Shown here: piece after piece, positions 51,798 through 60,343 of the stretch
How the letters are laid out: the number at the start of each line of letters is the position of its first letter
Numbering within the stretch: the stretch's first letter is position 1
Assembly: GCA_964434865.1 (NCBI GenBank)
Contig: CAYSWV010000009.1
Coordinates: 56,149 to 120,148 of the forward strand
Source: CAYSWV01 sp964434865
GTDB lineage: Bacteria; Cyanobacteriota; Cyanobacteriia; Thermostichales; Thermostichaceae
Length of the DNA stretch: 64,000 bases
Reading direction: 5' to 3'
Position numbers and translations under genes: made by a program
The notes under the pieces: model-generated
The model's input: only the letters and a program-made list of their open reading frames with translations
Databases searched by the model: none
Told to the model about the DNA's origin: nothing

Positions 51798-52409
51798 GTG
51801 TTGTCTCAAGATTGGATGATTACTAACGATGGGCAGTGTCAAATCTGTGCAGCACCCCGAGAGTGGGACTTACTAGAGACACCCTATCACTTCCATCGTT
51901 TTCTAACTCAGCTGGAAGATGTTTTGCGAGCTGCAACTGATGAGTGTGAGTGTATGCCCGCTGTCCGCCGGCTAGTCCGAAAGTTAGCTCTCAACAACTA
52001 TTGGTTACAGACACAAGCTTTTGAAGCAGATAATGTATCAAAAGTCACGATAAAAACCCTTTATGATGAAATTGGATATCCTTTAACAGTACAAACCAAC
52101 ATCTATCCTCCTGGTATCCGTTCACCTATTCATAATCATGGCACTTGGGGTGTAGTGACTGTTTTACTAGGACAGGAGAAAAATACGTTTTGGTGTCGCA
52201 CCCCAACAGAAGCGTTTCCAGATCAGATTCGTCCAATCGGTGAGCAGATTTTTGATCCAGGTGATGTGATTAGCTTTGTCCCGGAGGCTATTCATTGTGT
52301 AGAAGCTGTAGGTGATCATCCACTGGTAACCTTTAATATTTATGGTGAAACTCAGCACAAGATGCGATATGAATTTAACCCTGAGACGCATCAAGCCAAA
52401 AACTTTTAA
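51798..52409 (+). CDS. cysteine-dioxygenase-like cupin protein
   Basis: The 203-residue protein has a cupin with iron ligands in RSPIHNHGTWGVVTVLLG (HxH) and AIHCVEAVGDHP (distal His), as in the cysteine dioxygenase type I family. Such enzymes oxidise Cys or 3-mercaptopropionate to sulfinates. The GTG at 51798 (GAGG upstream) is used; a TTG one codon on is also possible. It lies 37 bases after cbiM and 26 bases before selO, so these genes may form one transcription unit. Confidence 0.82.
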   Translation: MLSQDWMITNDGQCQICAAPREWDLLETPYHFHRFLTQLEDVLRAATDECECMPAVRRLVRKLALNNYWLQTQAFEADNVSKVTIKTLYDEIGYPLTVQTNIYPPGIRSPIHNHGTWGVVTVLLGQEKNTFWCRTPTEAFPDQIRPIGEQIFDPGDVISFVPEAIHCVEAVGDHPLVTFNIYGETQHKMRYEFNPETHQAKNF

Positions 52410-52435
52410 ACCTTGTCTCCTTAGCACCACCACAC

Positions 52436-53875
52436 GTGTCTAATCCTTTTCAAACACTTGCTTATGAATCAGCACTCCAATCCTTGGGGAATGACTTTTT
52501 TGATGCTGTAAAACCTGCTAGCTTTCCCCAGCACATCCTTCGCTTTCGCAATGACGACTTGCTCCCTATCCTTGGCCTTAAGCCAGACCAGGTTCATGAT
52601 CAGCATTTTGTTGAGTTTTTTGGTCAGTTCCAAGGACATCAACCCTGTCTGGCACTTCACTACCATGGTTACCAATTTGGCCAATACAATCCCTATTTGG
52701 GAGATGGCCGAGGATTTCTGTATGGGCAGGTCAGAGGTGTTGACGGGCAGCTTTACGATTTTGGCACCAAAGGATCAGGGACTACACCTCATTCCCAAAC
52801 GAGAGATGGTCGCTTAAGCCTCAAAGGGGGCATTCGGGAAGTCATAGCCGCAGAAGTTTTGCATCACATAGGAGCTCCTACCTCGCGGTGTCTAAGTTTG
52901 ATTGAAACAGGCGAGCAGCTCGACAGAGAGGATGAAGATTCACCCGCTCGATCAGCCGTCATGGTTCGACAGAGTCGATCTCACATCCGATTCGGTACCT
53001 TTGAACGGTTAGAGTACTATGACCGACCCGACCTGATTAAACAGCTACTCGATCATGTGATTACTTACTACTATCCAGATCTTTGGCAACAAGCCAATCC
53101 ATACCACTCATTTTATGCCAAACTTGTGCAGCGAGTTGCTGATTTGGTCGCGCATTGGATGGCAAGTGGGTTTTGTCATGGTGTCCTCAATACTGACAAT
53201 ATGTCGATTGTAGGAGAGGGCTTTGACTATGGTCCTTATGCTTTTATTGAGACGTATAATCCCTACTTTACAGCGGCCTCATTTGACCGGGTAGGTCGCT
53301 ACAGTTATCGAAATCAACCGAAAGCCTGTTGTTGGAATTTAGAAAAGTTACAACGACCCTTATCCACAGTAATCCCTATAGCTGACATGGAAGTGATTCT
53401 AGAGTCATTTTCAGATCTTTACACAGCCACTTATCACCAAATACTGTTAAACAAACTTGGAATTGAAACGTTATCGCCTGCTAGAGTTCATGACCTAGTA
53501 GGGACTACATTAGAGTTCTTGCTAACCACTAGAATTCAATATCACCATTTTTTTAATACCCTCAGACAACGCTATTCAAGAGACTGGTGTTATGATTCGG
53601 CTCATTTAATTCAAGATCTAAGCCATTTAGTGACTGGAGAGCATCAAAAAGTTCTGACCTTATGGTGTAAACACTACCATTGGGTTCTCCAGAAACAGCC
53701 TCCTAGCGTCCTAGACCAAATGGAGCAGAAGCTGCAGAACCATAACTCGACGATGATCCCAACAACTTCTGAAATCGAGGAGATTTGGCAAGCAATTGCC
53801 CAGTCTAATAATTGGCAACCCTTTGTTTCGATGATTCGTAACCTGAGAAGTCCCGTTAGGACAGCCCTGACATAG
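52436..53875 (+). CDS. selO: SelO/YdiU protein adenylyltransferase
   Basis: The 479-residue pseudokinase-fold enzyme transfers AMP from ATP to Ser, Thr or Tyr of proteins. It has YHGYQFGQYNPYLGDGRGFL, then GTKGSGTTPHSQTRDGRLSL, GGIREVIAAEVLHHI, and HGVLNTDNMSIVGEGFDYGP, which holds the metal and catalytic Asp/Asn. The length matches E. coli YdiU, and the redox C-terminal Cys pair is not present. It starts at GTG. It follows the cysteine-dioxygenase-like gene, and both families are tied to thiol or redox stress, a possible reason for pairing (inference). Confidence 0.93.
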   Translation: MSNPFQTLAYESALQSLGNDFFDAVKPASFPQHILRFRNDDLLPILGLKPDQVHDQHFVEFFGQFQGHQPCLALHYHGYQFGQYNPYLGDGRGFLYGQVRGVDGQLYDFGTKGSGTTPHSQTRDGRLSLKGGIREVIAAEVLHHIGAPTSRCLSLIETGEQLDREDEDSPARSAVMVRQSRSHIRFGTFERLEYYDRPDLIKQLLDHVITYYYPDLWQQANPYHSFYAKLVQRVADLVAHWMASGFCHGVLNTDNMSIVGEGFDYGPYAFIETYNPYFTAASFDRVGRYSYRNQPKACCWNLEKLQRPLSTVIPIADMEVILESFSDLYTATYHQILLNKLGIETLSPARVHDLVGTTLEFLLTTRIQYHHFFNTLRQRYSRDWCYDSAHLIQDLSHLVTGEHQKVLTLWCKHYHWVLQKQPPSVLDQMEQKLQNHNSTMIPTTSEIEEIWQAIAQSNNWQPFVSMIRNLRSPVRTALT

Positions 53876-53886
53876 CTGACATAGTT
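53869..53886. repeat. 9-bp tandem duplication CTGACATAG over the selO stop codon
   Basis: Two perfect copies are present. The first contains the selO stop TAG, so the duplication repeats the stop region. Confidence 0.75.
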
Positions 53887-53977
53887 GCATGTGGGCTATC
53901 CTATCCTCTCAGATGTTCTTGGTTGATGAAATCTGTTGAAACAATCCTCTGATGGACAGCTCTTAGCCCTAACTGAC

Positions 53978-55825
53978 TTATTCAACCGTGACTGATTTGG
54001 CTAAATTGCGAGGTTGATCAACATCAAGCCCCCGTAGCGCTGCCACATGATAAGCTAACAGTTGAAGTGGAATGCCAGTAACCAAAGGAGAAACGATTTC
54101 AGGTACACTTGGAACTGGTAAAAGCACATCAAATGTTTCAGCAGCGACCGTATCATTGATGGCTACAACTCCGATCAGTTGAGCATCTCGAGCCTTAGCT
54201 TCTTGAGCATTTGACAGTACTTTTTCATACAACGATCCTGGCATTGCAATAGCTACAACGGGGACTTTTCGATCAAGGAGAGCGATTGGGCCATGCTTCA
54301 TTTCACCTGCTGGATAACCCTCGGCGTGGATGTAGCTAATCTCTTTTAACTTCAAGGCTCCTTCTAAAGCAATGGGATAATTGATACCACGGCCAATATA
54401 GATGAAATCTTGTGTCTCTGAGTAATGATGAGCCAGAGCTTCAATATGACCTGCCTGAGTGGTCAAGATACTTTCAATGAGTGTGGGCACCTGCTGTAGC
54501 AAGATCAAAATTTGTTCGACGCGTTCCAGAGGTAGGGTCTTCCGCCGTACAGCAAACTCTAAGGCTAGTAAATAAAATGCAAGCAATTGAGCTGTAAAAG
54601 TTTTAGTGGCAGCAACACCAATTTCGATCCCAGCTCTTAGATCGATCACTTCTGAGACCAGTCGCCCCACAGAACTTTCGGGCCGATTGGTAATGCCTAA
54701 TAACCGTTCCCCTCGCTCTTGTCCCTCAGTGAGAGCAGCTAAAGTATCTGCGGTTTCGCCTGACTGCGTCACACCGATCATCAAGGTTCCTGGCTGTACT
54801 GGGGGAGGCGCATAGCGATACTCAGAGGCATAGTGAACATGGGTAGGGATCCCAGCCAACTGCTCTAAAACAAATTTACCGACTAAGCTGGCATGCCAAC
54901 TGGTACCACAGGCCACAATTGAAATCTGTTGGGTTGTTGTCCACAGATCGGCTGATAGGTTCAGATTAATAGGTAGATCAGGATCCTCAGTTACACAGGC
55001 TTCTAACCCCGCCCGAATGGTAGCCGGTTGCTCATAGATCTCTTTGAGCATGAAATGTCGGTACCCTTGTTTTTCCACCATCACGGGGTTCCACTGTAGA
55101 AGCTGGGGTGTGCGTTGAAGGCATTCTCCCCTAAAATCATAAACATTGATCCCAGTGGGTGTAAGCTGAGCAATTTCAGCATTATTTAAAACAAGGGTTC
55201 GCTGAGTATGATGAATGAAGGCAGGGATATCAGAGGCAAAAAACGCTTCCTGATCACCATAGCCGATCACAACCGGATTATGCTGACGAGCAACAATCAC
55301 CTGATCAGGATGATCAGCACTAATAACCGCGATAGCAAAGGCGCCTTGAAGGTGCTGTAATGTTTTGAGGGTAGCTTCTTGCAATGATAATCCAGACTGT
55401 AACCAGTGGCGGATCAGATGTGGAATAACTTCTGTGTCAGTATCAGAGCTAAACTGAACGCCTTGGCGTTGAAGATCAAGCTTTAACTCACGATAATTTT
55501 CTATAATACCATTTTGAATAACAGCCACCCGTTGAAATTCATCGGTATGAGGATGAGCATTATATTCAGTGGGTTTGCCATGGGTGGCCCATCGAGTATG
55601 GCCTATACCTAGATGGGAAGTTTGTGTCGTGTAGGTTTGGAGTTTAGCTTCCAGGTTGCAAAGCTTACCCTCAGCCCGGATCCGATGTAGGGTCGACAGC
55701 CCAGCCTGCTGTTCAATCAGGGCCAAACCAGCTGAATCATACCCACGATATTCCAACTTTCTTAATCCTTGAAGCAAGATCTCAGATGCACGTTGTTGCC
55801 CTACATAGCCGACAATCCCACACAT
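53978..55825 (-). CDS. glmS: glutamine--fructose-6-phosphate aminotransferase
   Basis: The enzyme makes glucosamine 6-phosphate for peptidoglycan and lipopolysaccharide. The 615-residue protein starts at the ATG that yields MCGIVGYVG, leaving Cys as N-terminal nucleophile of the glutaminase domain; GGGAG lies five bases upstream. A longer open frame from 55876 would block this and is rejected. GHTRWATHG, two SIS domains (GTSWHASLVGK, GRGINYPIALEGALKLKEIS) and the C-terminal LAKSVTVE are all present. No glmS ribozyme is expected or seen. Confidence 0.96.
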   Translation of the reverse strand: MCGIVGYVGQQRASEILLQGLRKLEYRGYDSAGLALIEQQAGLSTLHRIRAEGKLCNLEAKLQTYTTQTSHLGIGHTRWATHGKPTEYNAHPHTDEFQRVAVIQNGIIENYRELKLDLQRQGVQFSSDTDTEVIPHLIRHWLQSGLSLQEATLKTLQHLQGAFAIAVISADHPDQVIVARQHNPVVIGYGDQEAFFASDIPAFIHHTQRTLVLNNAEIAQLTPTGINVYDFRGECLQRTPQLLQWNPVMVEKQGYRHFMLKEIYEQPATIRAGLEACVTEDPDLPINLNLSADLWTTTQQISIVACGTSWHASLVGKFVLEQLAGIPTHVHYASEYRYAPPPVQPGTLMIGVTQSGETADTLAALTEGQERGERLLGITNRPESSVGRLVSEVIDLRAGIEIGVAATKTFTAQLLAFYLLALEFAVRRKTLPLERVEQILILLQQVPTLIESILTTQAGHIEALAHHYSETQDFIYIGRGINYPIALEGALKLKEISYIHAEGYPAGEMKHGPIALLDRKVPVVAIAMPGSLYEKVLSNAQEAKARDAQLIGVVAINDTVAAETFDVLLPVPSVPEIVSPLVTGIPLQLLAYHVAALRGLDVDQPRNLAKSVTVE

Positions 55826-55921
55826 ACACACTCCCACACAATGATTATCTAAGTAAGGGTAGCGATCTGGATTCAACTTGGCAAGCGTAGCGTTGACTGA
55901 CTGATCCTGGCCTCATCTGCT

Positions 55922-55989
55922 GCCTACAAGTCTAATCGGCCTACAAGTCTAATCGGCCTACAAGTCTAATCGGCCTACAAGTCTAATCG
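55922..55989. repeat. 4 x 17-bp perfect tandem repeat GCCTACAAGTCTAATCG
   Basis: Four identical consecutive copies lie about 97 bases upstream of the glmS start. No spacers are present, so it is not a CRISPR array. Confidence 0.95.
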
Positions 55990-56050
55990 ATCGTATAACT
56001 TGACACCCGCAAACTGAAGATGAGAAGCTAATCGCTGCTAAAACTTATGG

Positions 56051-56188
56051 CTAATTGTCATCAGAGTAACCTCGTAAGCCTTGCCTGAGTTTTCGCTGCC
56101 CCACTTCTCGTTCATAACAGGCTTCGAGATCTTGACTTAGAAAAGCCTTATTAGTTCGGGTAGAGTAGCGCTTAGCAGTTCTAGTAGC
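56051..56188 (-). other. coding-like open frame without a start codon
   Basis: Between stops, the minus strand reads ATRTAKRYSTRTNKAFLSQD, then LEACYEREVGQRKLRQGL and RGYSDDN. Its composition looks protein-like (charged, helical), but there is no ATG, GTG or TTG before the middle. It may be a remnant, use a rare start, or be chance. The rest of the gap 55826-56251 holds the 4 x 17-bp repeat and the promoters of glmS and pipX. Confidence 0.3.
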
Positions 56189-56251
56189 TTAGTTCATGCA
56201 AGGACAACTGGAATTGAGATTAAAGGTCAACCGAAGGATAGACAACGTCGG

Positions 56252-56539
56252 ATGCAAGAAAATTACTTGAGTCACCCCACGTTTGGTTTGCTGTACAGCC
56301 TCTGCACTATTGATGAGCGGCAGGCCATTTACACAACCCTATATGCTCAGCGACTATTCTTTCGTGTAACGTCTGGAACTGCTGAATCCCCTGGATTCCG
56401 GCCTGATTTGATTTTTGATCCCATTACCCGCAATGAGGCCCGTCAAGCCCTTGAGGAACAAATCCGATTTCTTCGTCGAGCCAATCGAGCGACAGAACTA
56501 ACCCAGCTCCAAGCTATCTACAAACAGACCTTTACCTAA
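56252..56539 (+). CDS. pipX: PipX, PII- and NtcA-binding coactivator
   Basis: This small regulator is exchanged between PII (GlnB) and NtcA according to 2-oxoglutarate, linking nitrogen status to transcription. The 95-residue protein starts QENYLSHPTFGLLYSLC, has the Tudor-like core TTLYAQRLFFRVT and ends with two helices (ARQALEEQIRFLRRANRA, LTQLQAIYKQTF). Compared with the 89-residue Synechococcus elongatus protein it carries about six extra residues in the loop GTAESPGFRPDLIFDPI. The ATG has a plausible GAAGGA upstream. pipY is not adjacent. Confidence 0.95.
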   Translation: MQENYLSHPTFGLLYSLCTIDERQAIYTTLYAQRLFFRVTSGTAESPGFRPDLIFDPITRNEARQALEEQIRFLRRANRATELTQLQAIYKQTFT

Positions 56540-56779
56540 TCTGTACCTAACCTGGCTTTACCTGTTGTTGTTTTTCATTACGTGCCGTATCAAGTTTTAG
56601 TGTTATTTCATAATGAGTGATGTCAATTTCAGGCTTAATACGCTTCATCTCAACTTCATCAGCTTAGGACAAGTTGAATTTGCAGGATGCCTCAAAAACT
56701 TAAAACCCAGAATTGACTTCGGGTCACCGTTGACTAATGATCTGAAGTATACTGAAGTGACTCCAAGATCGAGGTGGCT

Positions 56780-57139
56780 ATGGTGCAGTTTAAAGCAGCG
56801 ATCCCCCTTCTACGAATTTTTGATGAAGTAAAGGCTAAAGACTTCTATATCCACTTTTTGGGATTTAAGATTGACTGGGAACATCGCTTTGAAGAAATGT
56901 TACCCCTCTATCTACAGATCTCTAAAGGGGATTGTATCCTTCATCTAACTGAACATCATGGTGACTGTTGCCCTGGAGCTGCTCTCAGAATTGAAACTAG
57001 TCAGTTAGAGGCTTTTCAACAGCAGCTGAGTGCTACTCCCTACCACTATGCCAAACCGGGTATCGAAGCCAAGCCTTGGGGCCACGATATGGTAGTCACC
57101 GATCCCTTTGGTAATCGATTAACCTTTACATCTGGTTGA
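56780..57139 (+). CDS. VOC-superfamily (glyoxalase/bleomycin-resistance) protein
   Basis: The 119-residue protein has one VOC fold: AAIPLLRIFDEVKAKDFYIH, FLGFKIDWEHRF, LHLTEHHGDCCPGAALRIE and a C-terminal KPWGHDMVVTDPFGNRL. This layout resembles bleomycin-binding-type members, which usually sequester rather than convert ligands. GAGG five bases before the ATG at 56780 supports this start over a GTG two codons earlier. It lies alone between pipX and ppc. Confidence 0.82.
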   Translation: MVQFKAAIPLLRIFDEVKAKDFYIHFLGFKIDWEHRFEEMLPLYLQISKGDCILHLTEHHGDCCPGAALRIETSQLEAFQQQLSATPYHYAKPGIEAKPWGHDMVVTDPFGNRLTFTSG

Positions 57140-57190
57140 TACATCTGAACACATCTTGGCTAAGCTGATGATTGAACACTTGATCTCAAT

Positions 57191-57352
57191 ATGCAGGATC
57201 TCAATCGGCCAATGACTAGTGCCAGCTGGTATGAACCCAGTAGAACGTGTATCCCGATACAGTTTAGTCATGATCAAAATGATATTCTCACTCGACCTCT
57301 TAACTCTCATACAATAGAGCCAGTGTGTGATCCGACTTCACAAATAAAATAG
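57191..57352 (+). CDS. possible 53-residue small protein
   Basis: An ATG frame begins MQDLNRPMTSASWYEPSRTC and ends just before the ppc promoter region. No ribosome site, family or signal peptide is visible. It is recorded as a weak candidate because it fills most of the 289-base gap between the VOC gene and ppc. A TATATT near 57380 may be the ppc -10 box. Confidence 0.2.
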   Translation: MQDLNRPMTSASWYEPSRTCIPIQFSHDQNDILTRPLNSHTIEPVCDPTSQIK

Positions 57353-57428
57353 GATCCTAGACTCAGACACACTCTACTATATTGGGATGGAGAGATTTGA
57401 TGAGTAGTGCACTAGAGCAAAATGCCCC

Positions 57429-60332
57429 ATGACTGTTTCCACTTGGACTACTGAGATTTTAGTTGATGGTCAGGCTCCGCATACTGTCTCAATGGCAGCT
57501 CCTGAGACCGCCCAGGCTAATTTGGTGTCAATGAATGTTAATACTCTGCTGAATAAGCGGTTACGGTTGGTTGAAGAGTTATGGGAATCGGTGTTAGAGC
57601 GAGAATGTGGTCAACGCTTGGTTGATCTAATGCGGCAGCTACGATCTACTTCACCCGAAGGTCAGGCGACTGAGGTTCCCCAAGAGGTTAGCCAAATTGT
57701 GGAGTATCTGGGGTTAGAGGATGCAATCCAGGCAACTCGTGCTTTTGCCATCTTTTTTCAGTTAATCAATATTGTAGAGCAACATTATCAGAAGGCTTAT
57801 GACATTCTAGGCAAGAATACTCAAAACGGGACTCGAGAGTTTGAAAAGCTCAGTCAGCTGCTACCTTATTTGAAACAACAAGGTGTCCCTCCCGGATTAA
57901 TGCGAAACCTGTTGGCTTCGATGAATATTCGGATGGTCTTCACAGCTCACCCAACAGAGATTGTCCGTCATACGATCCGTGAGAAACAGCGAAACTTTTC
58001 CCGATTGCTGAGCCAACTGGATTGGAGTGAAGTGCTTGATCCAGCTAAGTCAATTTCAATCCGCGAGCAATTAGCAGAAGAGGTTTTACTGTGGTGGCGT
58101 ACAGATGAATTGCATCAAAACAAGCCAACCGTTTTAAATGAAGTAGATTATACTCTGCACTATTTTAAAGAAGTCCTATTTGATGCGATCCCTTTACTAT
58201 ACGATCAACTAGTTCGGTCCTTATCTTCCGGGTATCCTACTGTTGAACCCCCACCAGCTAACTTCTGTAATTTTGGATCCTGGGTGGGTGCTGATCGAGA
58301 TGGTAATCCGTCAGTAACGGCTGATGTCACCTGGCAAGCGGCGGTTTATCAGCGCAATCTAGTCCTAGAAAAATATATTGAATCCGTTGAATTTTTAATT
58401 AAAACTCTGAGTGTATCACTGCATTGGGGGGATGTAGATACGAGCTTATTGGATGCACTAGAGCAAGATCAACGCAATTTTCCTGAAATTTATGATCAGT
58501 ATTCTCTAACCTATCGTCAAGAACCCTATCGCCTTAAACTACGCTACATTCTCAAAAAGCTGGAACTCACCAAAGAAAGAAATAGTTGTTTAAGCCAACT
58601 TGATGCTTCCCTATCTCCAACTGGTTTTGCCCAAGCTTATGCCACAGTAGCTGACTTTCTGGCCGAACTACAACTGATTCAACAGAGTCTGGCTAATAGT
58701 GGTCTCACCTGTCGTCAACTGGAGCACCTCATTACTCAGGTGCATGTATTTGGTTTCTTCCTGGCTCATATGGATGTTAGGCAAGATAGTGGGTATCACG
58801 AAGCGGCCTTAACAGAAGTCTTCAACTACTTGCATCTTTTACCTAGGCCCTACAGTGAAATGTCTGAGGCTGAAAAAGTAGAGTTTTTGCTACAGGAATT
58901 GCAAACACGACGTCCCTTTTGGCCGGCTGAAGCCCCTCTATCTGAGAAAACCTTGGAATTGATTGCCACCTTTAGAGTGATCCGCCGTCTCCAAACTGAA
59001 TTCGGTCCTGAGATCTGTCGCACTTACATTATCAGTATGAGTCGAGCGGTCAGTGACATGCTTGAGGTGTTGCTGTTAGCTAAAGAAGTGGGCCTTTATG
59101 ATCCTATTAATGGCACCGGTAGTCTGGCTGTAGTGCCTCTGTTTGAGACTGTAGAAGACTTAAAACAGGCCCCTACCGTGTTGACGGCCATGTTGGAACA
59201 ACCTTCCTATTGTGCCTATGTTAAGCACCAGGGGAACTTGCAGGAGGTGATGTTAGGCTACTCCGATAGCAACAAAGACTCTGGCTTTTTGAGTAGTAAC
59301 TGGGAGATCTATGTCGCCCAGCAAGCTTTGCAACGTGTGGTCGAAAAGTATGATGTCCGCATTCAAATCTTTCATGGTCGGGGAGGATCAGTAGGCCGAG
59401 GGGGCGGTCCTGCTTACGAGGCTGTTTTAGCTCAACCCGGACGTAGCGTGGGTGGTCGGATTAAAATCACTGAACAAGGTGAAGTTCTAGCTTCAAAATA
59501 TTCTTTGCAAGATCTGGCGATTTACAATTTGGAAACCGTGACTAGCGCTGTTATCCAAGCTAGCTTATTACACAACTATACGGATGACTATCACGAATGG
59601 TCGGTATTGATGGCAGAATTAGCCAATCGCTCTCGGGCCGCTTATCGAGACTTAGTGTACGAGCAAGCTGACTTTTTAACGTTCTTTCATGAAGTTACCC
59701 CCATTGAGGAGATTAGTCAGTTACAAATTAGCTCCCGCCCTGCCCGCCGTAGTAGTGGTCGGAAAGATCTGTCAGGATTACGAGCCATTCCTTGGGTATT
59801 CAGTTGGACCCAAAGCCGCTTCTTATTGCCGGCCTGGTATGGCGTCGGCACTGCTCTCCAAGCTTATATCGATCAAGCCCCACAAGATAACTTAGACCAG
59901 CTTCGCCACCTCTATCGGGAATGGCCGTTCTTTAAAATGGTGATCTCGAAAGTGGAGATGACCTTAGCCAAAGTTGATTTACAAATTGCCCGCCATTATG
60001 TGACAGAACTGACCTCTCCGGCGAATCAAGAAGCGGCAGAAACATTGTTCAACCAGATCGCAGCTGAAATGTATCGGACGCGACAGGTGATCCTGAATAT
60101 TAGTCAGCATGAGCAATTGCTAGGGAATGATCCGCTCTTACAACAATCAATTCAGTTGCGGAATGGCTCTATTGTTCCGTTGGGCTATATTCAGGTTGCC
60201 TTGCTCAAGCGATTACGGGAGCACCGGCAAATGAGTATGATGTCTCGTTCCCGGTATAACCAGGCGGAGTTACTCCGAGGCGCCATGTTGACCATTAATG
60301 GAATCGCGGCGGGAATGCGCAACACAGGTTAA
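57429..60332 (+). CDS. ppc: phosphoenolpyruvate carboxylase
   Basis: The enzyme carboxylates PEP to oxaloacetate, replenishing the TCA pathway. The 967-residue protein has FTAHPTEIVRHTIREKQR (catalytic His), GSWVGADRDGNPSVT, LGYSDSNKDSGFLSSNW and FHGRGGSVGRGGGPAYEAV, and ends in AAGMRNTG. The Ser-phosphorylation motif of plant enzymes is absent, as expected in bacteria. The length is typical for cyanobacteria. The helicase gene follows after 11 bases on the same strand. Confidence 0.97.
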   Translation: MTVSTWTTEILVDGQAPHTVSMAAPETAQANLVSMNVNTLLNKRLRLVEELWESVLERECGQRLVDLMRQLRSTSPEGQATEVPQEVSQIVEYLGLEDAIQATRAFAIFFQLINIVEQHYQKAYDILGKNTQNGTREFEKLSQLLPYLKQQGVPPGLMRNLLASMNIRMVFTAHPTEIVRHTIREKQRNFSRLLSQLDWSEVLDPAKSISIREQLAEEVLLWWRTDELHQNKPTVLNEVDYTLHYFKEVLFDAIPLLYDQLVRSLSSGYPTVEPPPANFCNFGSWVGADRDGNPSVTADVTWQAAVYQRNLVLEKYIESVEFLIKTLSVSLHWGDVDTSLLDALEQDQRNFPEIYDQYSLTYRQEPYRLKLRYILKKLELTKERNSCLSQLDASLSPTGFAQAYATVADFLAELQLIQQSLANSGLTCRQLEHLITQVHVFGFFLAHMDVRQDSGYHEAALTEVFNYLHLLPRPYSEMSEAEKVEFLLQELQTRRPFWPAEAPLSEKTLELIATFRVIRRLQTEFGPEICRTYIISMSRAVSDMLEVLLLAKEVGLYDPINGTGSLAVVPLFETVEDLKQAPTVLTAMLEQPSYCAYVKHQGNLQEVMLGYSDSNKDSGFLSSNWEIYVAQQALQRVVEKYDVRIQIFHGRGGSVGRGGGPAYEAVLAQPGRSVGGRIKITEQGEVLASKYSLQDLAIYNLETVTSAVIQASLLHNYTDDYHEWSVLMAELANRSRAAYRDLVYEQADFLTFFHEVTPIEEISQLQISSRPARRSSGRKDLSGLRAIPWVFSWTQSRFLLPAWYGVGTALQAYIDQAPQDNLDQLRHLYREWPFFKMVISKVEMTLAKVDLQIARHYVTELTSPANQEAAETLFNQIAAEMYRTRQVILNISQHEQLLGNDPLLQQSIQLRNGSIVPLGYIQVALLKRLREHRQMSMMSRSRYNQAELLRGAMLTINGIAAGMRNTG

Positions 60333-60343
60333 TCTGATAGGGA

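Noticed and set aside
55826..55876. 17-residue N-terminal extension of glmS
   Set aside because: The enzyme needs Cys exposed after Met removal, and the ATG before CGIVGYVG has GGGAG at proper distance.
55922..55989. CRISPR array
   Set aside because: The 17-bp copies are head to tail without spacers, and no cas gene is near.
56613..56831. 72-codon frame overlapping the VOC gene start
   Set aside because: It lies in the wrong frame relative to a well-supported gene and has no ribosome site.
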